Shown here: positions 1 through 10,161 of the stretch, piece by piece
How positions within the stretch are numbered: position 1 is the stretch's first letter
Layout of the letters: each line of letters opens with the position of its first letter
Assembly (NCBI GenBank): GCA_944474755.1
Contig: OX104119.1
Coordinates: 2,405,075-2,469,074, forward strand
Direction: 5' to 3'
Source: Limnoperna fortunei
Lineage: Eukaryota; Mollusca; Bivalvia; Mytilida; Modiolidae
Length of the DNA: 64,000 bases
The notes under the pieces: model-generated
What the model saw: only the letters and a program-made list of their open reading frames with translations
The model's database searches: none
What the model was told of the DNA's origin: nothing
Translations under genes and position numbers: made by a program

Positions 1-969
1 ATAATATGGGATGTCAAATTTTGTGCTTTTAATATTTTGCTCTTTCATGAACCGCATATTGCTTTATGATTTTACAAACAGTCAATAATAAAAATGATGA
101 ATTTACACTAGAATAAAAGTCTTAGGGACGTAGGTTATGTTTGAGCATATGATGTCAAAGAGAAATAACACAAACACGTGCAACAGTGTTTCCATTGAAG
201 CAGATTGAAGGTATTTTACTCTTTCAAAGTGCCACTGACCCCTTAATATTCTTTATCCAATCGTAAGCACATTAAATTTGACACCTAGTTTTTGGGGAAA
301 TGACTCTCTAGATACAAATTGTACAAAACACTGATACAAGTTAGTACTTGACAGCATGTGCCAGGTTAGATGATTATATCAAATACATGCCTTGGGACAT
401 GTCAATTAAGGTGTGACACTTGCCTCATTAAGAAAAGGCACCAATGGGGTGACTTTGAGATAAAAGGCAGTGGATCACATATTTTTTGTAATACTCATTC
501 AGGGCAGAATGTGACCTGCACTTTGTGGGAATTCTTGTCTATTGATATGAATGACAATACACAAATGTACTGCCATATTTTTAATTGATGTAAATAGGAT
601 GCTCATTAATTTCATTTGCAATGCACGGATTACCACAGAGGTCGATTAAAACAACTAGTGGAGGGAACACCATATACAGCAAAATACCACCATAGACTAG
701 TAGCCTTGTCTGTACCAGACTGTGAAATTTAGGTTAATGTCAGGTGACAACAAAACTGTCGTATACTATTTATGAGCAACCTATATACCAAGTATAGTGT
801 CATCCTACCATACATAGTATTTTAGGAACTGACATAATCGATTACTTTAATGTAGCCAACTTCCAAGGAAAGATTTACTTTCAATGGGCAAATTTTCACT
901 TCAGTATAGCAAACTATTTTTAACCTTTTAAATAATCAGAATAAAGATTGCCAATGACAGCCGTTTTGT
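1..969. other. Left edge: no recognised gene, one old satellite-like monomer
   Basis: No coding exon is recognised. At about 708-865 there is one strongly diverged copy of the ~146-bp monomer that forms the core of the pearl-like elements at 5.3-9.9 kb (shared words include aggtcaggtgac, gagcaacctatataccaa and gtcatcctaccat). It shows that the family is old in this genome. A 72-codon frame at 370-588 on the plus strand has several Cys/His residues but no domain or splice support. Confidence 0.5.
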
Positions 970-978
970 TTAAGTAGG

Positions 979-1118
979 TTTGTTTGTTTGTTTGAATGGT
1001 GTTTTAACGCCACTTTCAGCAATTTTTTAGCTATTTCATGGCGTCCAGTTTTTATTGGGGGAGGAAGCCTTAGTACCCGGAGAGAACCCCCGACCTGCGG
1101 TAGGAAAACTGGAGTCAA
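979..1118 (-). mobile_element. 5'-truncated tRNA-derived SINE
   Basis: Read on the plus strand, it starts with the gtttgtttgtttgaatgg tail and runs through tttaacgccactttcagcaa and gcgtccagtttttattgggg to the ggtaggaaaactgg region, then stops. The tRNA-like head is missing. The direct repeat ttaagtagg flanks it (970-978 and 1119-1127), although part of the right copy may come from the SINE itself. Better copies are at 42.4 and 45.7 kb. Confidence 0.8.
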
Positions 1119-1416
1119 TTAAGTAGGGTCAACAAAATATGTAACATTTAGAATCACCCACAAAGAAACCATTCATTTCACCTTTACATTGCATTGATTG
1201 ATTGAAGAATTGATATTTGCTCTATGTCCAGTGAGCAGTATTTTATCTATATTCAGAATGAGAACATGTAAACAAACAATAAAACAAACAGGTAAAAGTG
1301 GTGGGATGGGACATAAGGAACACAATTTTGACTGCCAGTGTAAAAGTATGACGTATTGGGTTGGAGTGGAGCTAGAATTCAGCCTTTTGTAGTAGCTTTA
1401 ATGAGCCTACACTTTT

Positions 1417-1574
1417 TCACAATGTACAAAAAGGGTCATGATCGTAGCACTCTCTAAACATGTCACCCACTAAAGTCAGTGGTGAGGCTTTCTGTTTTAT
1501 GATCTGACAACCCTTACACACCCCAATGAGACGGTCTCCCCTATCCACCACCAGGGCTGCTCTGTGGGTCATTT
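1417..1574 (-). CDS. Possible terminal exon of the HEPN-Ig gene
   Basis: The minus strand shows gagattttag followed by an open frame of 51 codons and TGA. Starting with two bases (AA), it fits the phase 1 end of the Ig exon and would add Glu then MTHRAALVVDRGDRLIGVCKGC and about 30 more residues, ending in PFCTL. The same frame is open upstream to 1626, so a different acceptor is possible. No domain is recognised. The acceptor has a poor pyrimidine tract. The phase match is one in three by chance, so this is a candidate only. Confidence 0.3.
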
Positions 1575-1776
1575 CTAAAATCTCAATTGCCAGTGATCTG
1601 GTAATGTAAGACCAGTAATTCTTCATGTTTTTATTTTTATTAAGATGTTCATCCCACGAAACTAGATTAAAACTGGTAAGGGCAGAGAATATTAAAATGT
1701 TAATATTATAGACAATGGATGGCAGACTAAGAATGATGGTATCTGACAGTCTATTGTGTCAGGTATGTTAAGATTA

Positions 1777-1946
1777 ATAGGTTCTTTCATAAGTTTTTGG
1801 GAAAGACCGTTTGATCTTTCACGAGTGATCGAAATTTTATGTCTTTTCGCGAGTGGAGCGCAGCGGAACGAGCCAAAAGACATAAAAATTTCTACCACGA
1901 GTGAAAGTTCACACGGGCTTTCCAAAAAACGCATGAAAGTACCTAT
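1777..1946. mobile_element. MITE-like inverted-repeat element
   Basis: The outer arms ataggttctttcat and atgaaagtacctat are inverted and extend inward with mismatches for over 40 bases (tttttgggaaagaccgt against the complement of acgggctttccaaaaaa). An inner pair, gaaattttatgtctttt and its complement, flanks the centre cgcgagtggagcgcagcgga. No transposase is present. The small ORFs on both strands here arise from this palindrome. It lies in the 3' part of the HEPN-Ig gene region. Confidence 0.7.
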
Positions 1947-2036
1947 TTCTTCCGTAAACCAACAACTTTCACATTGCTATATTCTATGGACTCACCATTG
2001 TTTTATACTCCATTGTCTCTGACATCCAATCAGAAT

Positions 2037-2101
2037 GCCGGAAACAAGAACGTCATAGAAGAATGTTGTTATGCTTCCATAACAACGTTCTTGTTTCTGG
2101 C
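2037..2101. repeat. Hairpin repeat
   Basis: The inverted arms gccggaaacaagaacgt and acgttcttgtttctggc enclose a second pair, gttgttatg and cataacaac. This is probably a short MITE or the core of one; no target duplication could be assigned. Confidence 0.6.
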
Positions 2102-2230
2102 GTTTTGATGGGATGACGCAGCAAGTACAGATGTGTGCACGTGAGCTCATCTGTACTGGGTCATCTGTACCAGAAATCAGCCATATACGGAAGAATGGTA
2201 AATCTATATAAAAAATTCAATAAATTTTAC

Positions 2231-2488
2231 CATCAATGTCAAGTCTTGCACTTCTTTCAGAACCTTCAAATTTGGCAGTATAAATTCCTCGATCCGTTAG
2301 GTCTGCATTTCTTACAACAAGTGTGTGCTTTAGACCAGATGTTTCAATAACAAATTTGTCTGAAACCTCTATTTTGTTTTCCTCTGTAAACCATTCAGCA
2401 ATAATGTTGTGCTCTCTGGTCCAAAATTCAAATGTGGCATCACAGCCTTCAATGACTCTGATATCCTCAAGATCCCTGGTAAGGTATT
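2231..2488 (-). CDS. Immunoglobulin I-set domain exon
   Basis: Acceptor ttttttgcag ends at 2489 and donor GATG|GTAAAA starts at 2230. The 258-nt exon is open in one frame and has the phase 1-1 layout typical of Ig-domain exons. It codes for about 85 residues that read as an I-set fold: VIEGCDATFEF (strand B), EWF with the core Trp (strand C), HTLVVRNADLTDRGIYTAKF (strands E-F, with the D-x-G-x-Y motif) and SARLDID (strand G). The two canonical disulfide positions are Phe (ATFEF) and Ala (YTAKF), so the usual disulfide cannot form. Such Ig domains are common in cytoplasmic proteins of the titin/obscurin type. The exon continues the HEPN gene through the microexon. The open intron phase at its end means the gene goes on to lower coordinates. 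Confidence 0.82.
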
Positions 2489-2879
2489 CTGCAAAAAATT
2501 AATAAAGGTTAAGTTTCACCTTGTTTATATAAATAAGGGAAAACTGTCAAACCTTGTTTGCTATCAATAATTAGCCACGTTAAGTTATTGTTCCAATAAT
2601 TATTCATTATTTAGAACATACTCAAGTGCCTATTGAAGTTATAAGTAAGGAAATAAGAAAACAAATAGAAGATACAGAGGAGTTTGTGATTATCTCCTTC
2701 CACAGGTCAGTACTATTACCTATCTAAAAAAAAACATTTATCCATGTTAAGCCAGTTTTTTTTAACTATTATTCACTTTTACATACAGCAATTCTTAAGA
2801 TCTAATTATACAATGTATGTGTGCATTTTATTCATATAAATGCATGCTATATTAATGAATAAATATTTAGTATAGTAAA

Positions 2880-2979
2880 ATTAATGACTTTGATATAGGT
2901 CGCTATCAGGATTTATCAGCCAGAGAAAATGTGATATTCACGCTAGGTCTGATGGCGACCGCATATCAAAGTCATTAAT
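2880..2979. mobile_element. Small MITE with ~24-bp TIRs
   Basis: attaatgactttgatat at the left and atatcaaagtcattaat at the right are inverted copies, extended by ggtcgc and gcgacc with two mismatches. The ~100-bp element has no coding capacity. It lies in the intron between the Ig exon and the microexon. Confidence 0.75.
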
Positions 2980-3839
2980 TGTTTTATTACATAAATAAAA
3001 CCACCATCTCCCGGGCCTTTATCAGAAAAACATTAGATATGCCTTTTCTACTGGAGCACCTGCTTACATTTTGTAATTGTTGTTAGTTACCCTTGATATT
3101 TTTTATTTAATACTGCATTTTGATATCAATTTGCAGATAATCCCCAAATTCCTGTTTCAAACATTGAGAAGAGCATAAATGAATCAATATATCACAGAGC
3201 CGACATTTGATGTTTACACGCACGCTGCATGTGTATCAGACGTCAATGAATTGTGTACAATACAATTAATACAATCAATTTGATTGGACGAATTAATTTA
3301 TTAAGACGCTATTCTGATTCGCTAAAACATAAAAACCAGGTCGATATTGGATTACGCTTGACTACTATGCAGCGGGATCGTGCAGCGTACATACATTTTA
3401 TGTAGTTTTAGTACTGTTGCGATTTATCGTGACCCGAAAGTTGTTTGTAGACCAATCAAAAACACGCAAAATTCTATTCATGTAATAATGTATTTTATAG
3501 CACCATTTTGTGGCACATATTATGTGAAATTCAGTATTACAAATATTTAAGCAGATAAAAATTGAATTATTTAAAAACTGACTGCTAAAAAAACTTATTT
3601 TTAAATTATGTTTCTATTTTTGCAGTAGTCATTTCAACACTTTGTCACTTGTACATCTGAGTAATATTTTCTGTGTTGGTTTGTACTCGATTTTGTTAGT
3701 ATTTTTACAATACACCTTATGTACAAAGTAAAATCATTAGGAACCAGCCTACATTGTTTTAATTATTCCTTTTTGTTTAAAAATCACATGACAAAAATTT
3801 GACAATTTCTGATGTAAATGGCAATAAAATACTAAAAGC

Positions 3840-4400
3840 TCACAGAAGCTGGTAATCGCTAACCTGGAACACAATTGCCATTTAAGGTCAAAAACTCGTT
3901 TGAGGAGTCACCTGACAATTTCAGACCAATAAAAATTAATTGTAGAACTTTTATTGCTGATCATTTTTGCCATTTACAATTTCCCCCTAGCTGTTATAGT
4001 TTCAAAGTTACGGGACAAAAACGGAAAATTTCATAAAAAATTGCCATTTAATTGCAATAACTCCTACACTAGAAGTAATCTGACAATTTCAGACCAAAAA
4101 AGTGAATGAAAGGGCTTGTATCGCTGATTACGGTTATCTCCATTCTAATGCTACGCCATATAAAACTAAATTAACTGATTAAAATGGAAATGTTTTATTT
4201 ACCAAAAATAATGTTTGCACTTGCATTAACTGTTAACGGCATCAATAGTGGAATTTATGCCATGAAATTTTTAACGTTATCCAATCAGAATTAACGTTAC
4301 ATCAAGAATTAAAGTTTCACTCTAGCTTTTATAGTTTTCAAGTTATACAGTATTGTAAATACCGAACATTTGGTCAAAAGTCATCATTAAAGGGCAATAA
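3840..4400. repeat. Diverged tandem-like dispersed repeat
   Basis: Related words recur at about 190-330 bp spacing: attgccattta, acaatttcagacca and ctagctgttatagtttcaaagtta, again as ctagcttttatagttttcaagtta. It looks like two or three diverged units of an AT-rich dispersed repeat inside the intron. No ORF is seen. The stretches on either side (3000-3840 and 4400-4740) are AT-rich intron without recognised content. Confidence 0.45.
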
Positions 4401-4784
4401 CTGTTACAGAAAACCACAATACAACTGCACACTAATACATATATAAAGCAACTATTATAGACCTTGATGGCTAATCAATTTAAAGAAATGGTTTTCTCTA
4501 TAGCTATTACAAGTTTGGAGATATTGAGCAAAAACGTGTGTTGAGACCAATGTTCTATTTATAGTAACAGTGGCCATCGTTGTCCTTTGATCAACACCCT
4601 GAATACAAATTTGAAACTAGAAACCCTAACGATGATTGTGGTCAAGTGGTCAACCTAGACGTCATATTAATAAAACAAGAATAAATATAAAGACTAAAAG
4701 CTTTACAGATGGACCATAATACAGGCAAATGTGTGAACATTTAATATGGTCTATTTAAAAAAGTACTGCTTACTACTTAGAACG

Positions 4785-4920
4785 AATAATCCTACCATCG
4801 CTTTTTTTTTTGGCGAGGGTACGAATTTAGTCCCATTACTCGTAATGTAGCAGAGCAGGAGTGAATCACTCCCATCAAGTTGATGTCCAAAAAAAGAAGC
4901 ATATACCATGTCAGGGAATT
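4785..4920. repeat. Fragment of dispersed element, inverted relative to 21.0 kb
   Basis: Words cgagggtacgaattta, gtcccattactcgtaatgta, gtgaatcactccc and tgatgtccaaaaaaagaagc recur in opposite orientation at 21010-21120. The second word is also inside the MITE at 14.55 kb. It is part of a repeat family seen in at least three places here. The 4960-5270 interval to the right is intron with nothing recognised. Confidence 0.55.
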
Positions 4921-5270
4921 TTTTAGCGCTCGCCACTTTCGTCACTGACGAAATCATTGAAAATAGACGATAGATTTCTAAATCAATTTCGTCACCTGAT
5001 TTTTAACAAGTACTAAAATTTTTCGTTACAAATTCATTCTACCAAGTGTAAAACGACATATTTATGACCCCAAAGCCAATTAACAGGAAATTTAATTATT
5101 TCACTTCGATAGTTTTAAACAGCAGGTGTCAAAAGCCGAATCCATATTTTTTACAGGTAATCCGATTAACATGATTAAGTAGTGCTCCTGGTCAATATAC
5201 GCAAACAAAAGTGTCGTAGATCGTACTGATGCGCACAGACTTCCACCTTTTGATTAAATATGTAATGCAA

Positions 5271-5950
5271 ACAAGTGTGGACACAGAAAAACGTCTCGCC
5301 TGAATTCCGCATCAGTAACGAAAATAAATTTCGTCATAAGCATTACGTTAATAGCATTAATTATGAGCAGCGGCCTGTATACCAAATATTGTCACCATAC
5401 TATGCATAGTTACAGAGGAACTATCGTAACCCAAAAACTTTAACGTAGTCGCTGGACCATGAAATTGAGGTCAAGATCAGGTGACACCTACCAGACAGTC
5501 ATGTACTAGTCATCAGCAACCTATACACCAAATATTGTCATCCTACCATGCGTAGTTACAGAGGAACTGTCGTAACCTCAAAACTTTAACGTAGTCGCTG
5601 GACCGTGAAATTGAGGTCAAGGTCAGGTGACACCTACCAGACAGTCATGTACTAGTCATCAGCAACCTATACACCAAATATTGTCATCCTACCATGCATA
5701 GTTACAGAGGAACTGTCGTAACCCAAAAACTTTAACGTAGTCGCTGGACCGTGAAATTGAGGTCAAGGTCAGGTGACAGGTGACTGACTGGCAAGTACTC
5801 ATCATAAGCTACCTCTGGACCAAATTTGATGGACCTAGGGCTTGGGCTTACAAAGATATGAAGCAAGATGTCAAGTGTTTACGCCGCCGCCGCCGCCGGA
5901 TTCCCATACATATGTCTTGCCTCCAGCGACTTTCGTCGCAGGCGAGACAA
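5271..5950. mobile_element. Pearl/Helentron-like tandem-core element, copy 1
   Basis: The left end is acaagtgtggacacag followed by aaacgtctcgcc. The right end is a gccgccgccg stretch followed by gactttcgtcgcaggcgagacaa. The terminal cgtctcgcc and ggcgagac are inverted. The core holds about three ~146-bp monomers (agtcatcagcaacctataca ... gaggtcaaggtcaggtgaca). The structure (unique short flanks around a satellite-like core, no ORF) is that of bivalve 'pearl' elements, thought to be non-autonomous relatives of Helitrons/Helentrons. The core words resemble the ancient bivalve BIV160 satellite; both names are from memory. Confidence 0.7.
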
Positions 5951-6189
5951 TAAAATTTGCAAAGATTTTGCGTATTTAACTCATTTTTCGTATGTTTTGC
6001 TGGTTTCAAGTGGATTACGCGCCATTTGTGTACATCCGAGATACGTCTAATAACCGATGGCTACCACATAGAAAAGGAAGAGTACAACGGCCCTTAATGA
6101 AAAATTGTAACCGATTGATATACAAACGCTTTTTAAACAAAGTTTTAAAATTTAAATTCTTTGAAAATTTATAAACATTTTTTTTTAAA

Positions 6190-6624
6190 CTAATTTATAC
6201 ACTGCAATTGATATTTCACCAGTACAATGAATGCATGCTTCTGAGCAGATGCATATACGGCTCATCCGCTAAAGTTACTAAAGCCCTCAAAATCCTAAAA
6301 AATTCCCTGCATGTACATGATGTATACAAACAGACGTGGTCGATCTTGATATCTTTTGACAGTGTCACCATTTTTTTATCGGTTTCATGTTTAAAATCGA
6401 TCATTATTGATACATGATTATAGATATTGCAGATTTTAATAACCTGCTGTAAGTTGTGTATTAAATGACATTCTTGTCTCTTTGTAATTATGTTTACTAT
6501 GTGAAAAACATTGAGAAACCCCAAAATTAATGGTGTGTTGCATCTTGGGTAATACATTATGTAAATTACTGGATTCTTACTATGGAATGGTTGTTATAGT
6601 ATGCAAATTAGCACGTTTATAATA
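6190..6624 (-). mobile_element. Element X copy, distal half (split by pearl-like insertion)
   Basis: It matches the reverse complement of about 20710-21150, including gtattacccaagatgcaaca and atcgattttaaaca. Its other half is at 8437-8730. In the intact relative at 20.7 kb the two halves are contiguous, which shows that the pearl-like element inserted here. It contains a 113-codon minus-strand frame (6216-6557) related to the frame at 20778-21002. Confidence 0.65.
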
Positions 6625-8436
6625 ACAAGTGTGGACACAGAAAAACGTCTCGCCTGTATTCTGCATCAGTAACGAAAATAAATTTCGTCATAAGCATTAC
6701 GTAAATAGCATTTAATATCAGCAGCGGACTGTATACAAAATATTGTCACCATACCCTGCATAGTTACAGGGGAACAGCCGTAACCCAAAAATTTTAACGT
6801 AGTTGCTGGACCGTGAAATTGAGGTCAAGGTCAGGTGGAACCTACCAGACAGTCATGTACTATTCATCAACAACCTATATACCAAATATTGTCATCCTAC
6901 CATGCGTAGTTACAGAGGAACTATCGTAACCCAAAAACTTTAACGTAGTCGCTGGACCGTGAAATTGAGGTCAAGGTCAGGTGACACCTACCAGACAGTC
7001 ATGTACTAGTCATCAGCAACCTATACACCAAATATTGTCATCCTACCATGCGTAGTTACAGAAGAACTGTCGTAACCCAAAAACTTTAACGTAGTCGCTG
7101 GACCGTGAAATTGAGGTCAAGGTCAGGTGACACCTACCAGACAGTCATGTACTAGTCATCAGCAACCTATACACCAAATATTGTCATCCTACCATGCGTA
7201 GTTACAGAGGAACTGTCGTAACCCAAAAACTTTAACGTAGTCGCTGGACCGTGAAATTGAGGTCAAGGTCAGGTGACACCTAGTCATCAGCAACCTATAC
7301 ACCAAATATTGTCATCCTACCATGCGTAGTTACAGAAGAACTGTCGAAACCCAAAAACTTTAACGTAGTCACTGGACCGTGAAATTGAGGTCAAGGTCAG
7401 GTGACACCTACCAGACGGTCATGTACTAGTCATCAGCAACCTATACACCAAATATTGTCATCCTACCATGCATAGTTACAGAGGAACTGTCGTAACCCAA
7501 AAACTTTAACGTAGTCACTGGACCGTGAAATTGAGGTCAAGGTCAGGTGACACCTACCAGACAGTCATGTACTAGTCATCAGCAACCTATACACCAAATA
7601 TTGTCATCCTACCATGCGTAGTTACAGAAGAACTGTCGTAACCCAAAAACTTTAACGTAGTCGCTGGACCGTGAAATTGAGGTCAAGGTCAGGTGACACC
7701 TACCAGACAGTCATGTACTAGTCATCAGCAACCTATACACCAAATATTGTCATCCTACCATGCGTAGTTACAGAGGAACTGTCGTAACCCAAAAACTTTA
7801 ACGTAGTCGCTGGACCGTGAAATTGAGGTCAAGGTCAGGTGACACCTAGTCATCAGCAACCTATACACCAAATATTGTCATCCTACCATGCGTAGTTACA
7901 GAAGAACTGTCGAAACCCAAAAACTTTAACGTAGTCACTGGACCGTGAAATTGAGGTCAAGGTCAGGTGACACCTACCAGACAGTCATGTACTAGTCATC
8001 AGCAACCTATACACCAAATATTGTCATCCTACCATGGGTAGTTACAGAGGAACTGTCGTAACCCAAAAACTTTAACGTAGTCGCTGGACCGTGAAATTGA
8101 GGTCAAGGTCAGGTGACACCTACCAGACAGTCATGTACTAGTCATCAGCAACCTATACACCAAATATTGTCATCCTACCATGCATAGTTACAGAGGAACT
8201 GTCGTAACCCAAAAACTTTAACGTAGTCACTGGACCGTGAAATTGAGGTCAAGGTCAGGTGACAGGTGACTGACTGGCAAGTACTCATCATAAGCTACCT
8301 CTGGACCAAATTTGATGGACCTAGGGCTTGGGCTTACAAAGATATGAAGCAAGATGTCAAGTGTTTACGCCACCGCCGCCGCCGGATTCCCATACATATG
8401 TCTCGCCTCCAGCGACTTTCGTCGCAGGCGAGACAA
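6625..8436. mobile_element. Pearl/Helentron-like tandem-core element, copy 2 (long core)
   Basis: It has the same ends as the 5.27-kb copy: acaagtgtggacacag and gtcgcaggcgagacaa. The core holds about 11 monomers of 146 bp, with two shortened to 128 bp by an 18-bp loss between two cta words. A four-monomer block (128 + 3 x 146 = 566 bp) containing the gaagaactgtcgaaaccc variant occurs twice (from 7281 and 7847), so the core has expanded by higher-order steps. It is inserted in element X: the flanks join to the uninterrupted sequence seen near 20.7 kb. Confidence 0.72.
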
Positions 8437-8730
8437 AAATTAGGTCACATTATCCATATACCAAAAAATGATCAACATAGCATTTTCCACATGCATTTTC
8501 AAACACTAAAAAAGAAATTTCTTCAATAAAGATTGTTTCCCATTAGTTTTGCAATGTCTAAAGCTTTAATAACGTAAAGAAGATGAATATTAGGTTTGAA
8601 TTTTGTATAAATAGACTGAAGTTAGAATTTTTTATTTGCTACATTACGAGCAATAGGACTGAATTCTGCCATTAATCCGACAACTCACAAAACTAACTTC
8701 AGATTATAACGGCAGTAAAATTCGGCCTAC
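8437..8730 (-). mobile_element. Element X copy, proximal half
   Basis: It continues the interrupted element from 6624 and matches the reverse complement of about 20425-20710 (attaggtcacattat, attataacggcagtaaaatt). Its end has a palindromic pair around ctgccattaatccgaca and ttataacggcagtaaaattc. The microexon of the HEPN-Ig gene begins 38 bp beyond it. Confidence 0.62.
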
Positions 8731-8767
8731 TTACTACTGTATCTTTATTCATGTTATTTAAACATAC

Positions 8768-8804
8768 CTGGTAATGCTTTTTCTAAGAAAAGTCTTTTTA
8801 TTGT
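8768..8804 (-). CDS. 37-nt microexon linking HEPN and Ig exons
   Basis: The minus strand reads ttttgttttcag, then 37 nt, then GTATGT: a good acceptor and a good donor. Read from phase 0, as the HEPN exon ends, it codes for TIKRLFLEKALP and leaves one G. The Ig exon then supplies AA to complete a Glu codon. The 37-nt length is exactly what is needed to move from phase 0 to phase 1. It encodes a short basic/hydrophobic linker. It lies between two pearl-like tandem-core elements. It is too short to be found by ORF length. The call rests on the splice signals and the phase match with both neighbours. Confidence 0.66.
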
Positions 8805-8959
8805 CTGAAAACAAAAATTAAATCTCTGTTATGAGGACAACAGACAAGTTAGAAATGCATAATATTTTTCTCCTTTTAAACATTTTAATTAATTTGCTTC
8901 ATGCTTGAAACAGAGATCTCAAGAATACAATCATGAGGGTTATATCGTTTGAATATATA

Positions 8960-9050
8960 CTCACAATACCTATGTATGTGTGCAATGTATACTGGCAATA
9001 TCCATGTTTGTGTGCATTGTATACTGAAAATATCCATGTATGTTTGAATT
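8960..9050. repeat. Short degenerate repeat related to the 56-bp minisatellite
   Basis: Two to three ~37-bp units contain gtgtgcaatgtatact and aatatccatg. The words gcattgtatactgaaaatat and gcatggtatacagaatatat (minisatellite) are clearly alike, and gtatgtgtgcaat recurs at the right border of the big array (13554-13565). This may be a relic of the sequence from which the array grew. Confidence 0.45.
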
Positions 9051-9250
9051 GTTTATTTTTCGTATCAATGAAAGTCCAGAACAACAGTTTAAACAAACTA
9101 ATCAGTCATGTGTTATTGCAAATTTAAATAAATATTCAATTTACAAGGAAAACGAATCAACTGCCACAAAAATTTTCAATAAAAGAAACATTTCCTTGTT
9201 ATTTGTTAACTGCACTCTATATGCTCTAAATGAAGTAGAAATAAAAGTAA

Positions 9251-9929
9251 ACAAGTGTGGACACAGAAAAACGTCTCACCTGCATTCCGCACTCATCAGT
9301 AACGAAAATAAATTTCGTCATAAGCATTATGTAAATAGCATTAAATAGCAGCAGCGGCCTGTATACCAAATATTGTCACCATACTATGCATAGTTACAGA
9401 GGAACTGTCATAATACAAAAACTTTAACCTAGTCGCTGGACCGTGAAATTGAGGTCAAGGTCAGGTGACACCTATCAGACAGTCATGTACTATTCATCAA
9501 CAACCTATATACCAAATATTGTCATCCTACCATGCTTGGTTACAGGGGAACAGCAGTAACCCAAAAACTTTAATGTAGTCACTGGACCGTGAAATTGAGG
9601 TCAAGGTCAGGTGACACCTACCAGACAGTCATGTACTAGTCATCAGCAACCTATACACCAAATATTGTCATCCTACTATGCGTAGTTTCAGAGGAACTGC
9701 CGTAACCCAAAAACTTTAACGTAGTCGCTGGACCGTGAAATTGAGGTCAAGGTCAGGTGACAGGTGACTGACTGGCAAGTACTTATCATAAGCTACCTCT
9801 GTACCAAATTTGATGGACCTAGGGCTTGGGCTTACAAATATATGAAGCAAGATGTCATATTTATGCCGCCGCCGCCGGATTCCCATACATATGTCTCGCC
9901 TCCAGCGACTTTCGTCTCAGGCGAGACAA
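9251..9929. mobile_element. Pearl/Helentron-like tandem-core element, copy 3
   Basis: The ends are acaagtgtggacacag and ttcgtctcaggcgagacaa. The core holds about three 146-bp monomers with more substitutions than copy 2. The right-hand flank (gtgactgactggcaagtact ... ccgccgccgg) matches the other two copies. All three lie in introns of the HEPN-Ig gene. The 9930-10160 interval has no recognised content. Confidence 0.7.
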
Positions 9930-10161
9930 AAATCACAAGTCAAGTAATATTTATTTGAAGGTGGTGCAAACAATAAACCTAAGACTTATGTTTATTGCTT
10001 ATGGTTTAGTATTTTTCAAAGGCAACATACAGCAATCCTTTAAAATGACAGGTTTAAATTCAACTTCGCTTTTTAATTGAAACAAACTGCGTTTTGCAAA
10101 ACCACTAGCCCATTCGGGTTATTTACCATATTTAACTATTTACTTAGCCCTTGAATGATTC

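Noticed and set aside
5868..6174. Frames at the right flank of the pearl-like elements (also 8266-8529, 9764-10080)
   Set aside because: They arise from the gccgcc-rich conserved flank and continue into unrelated sequence; the three copies do not keep one frame.
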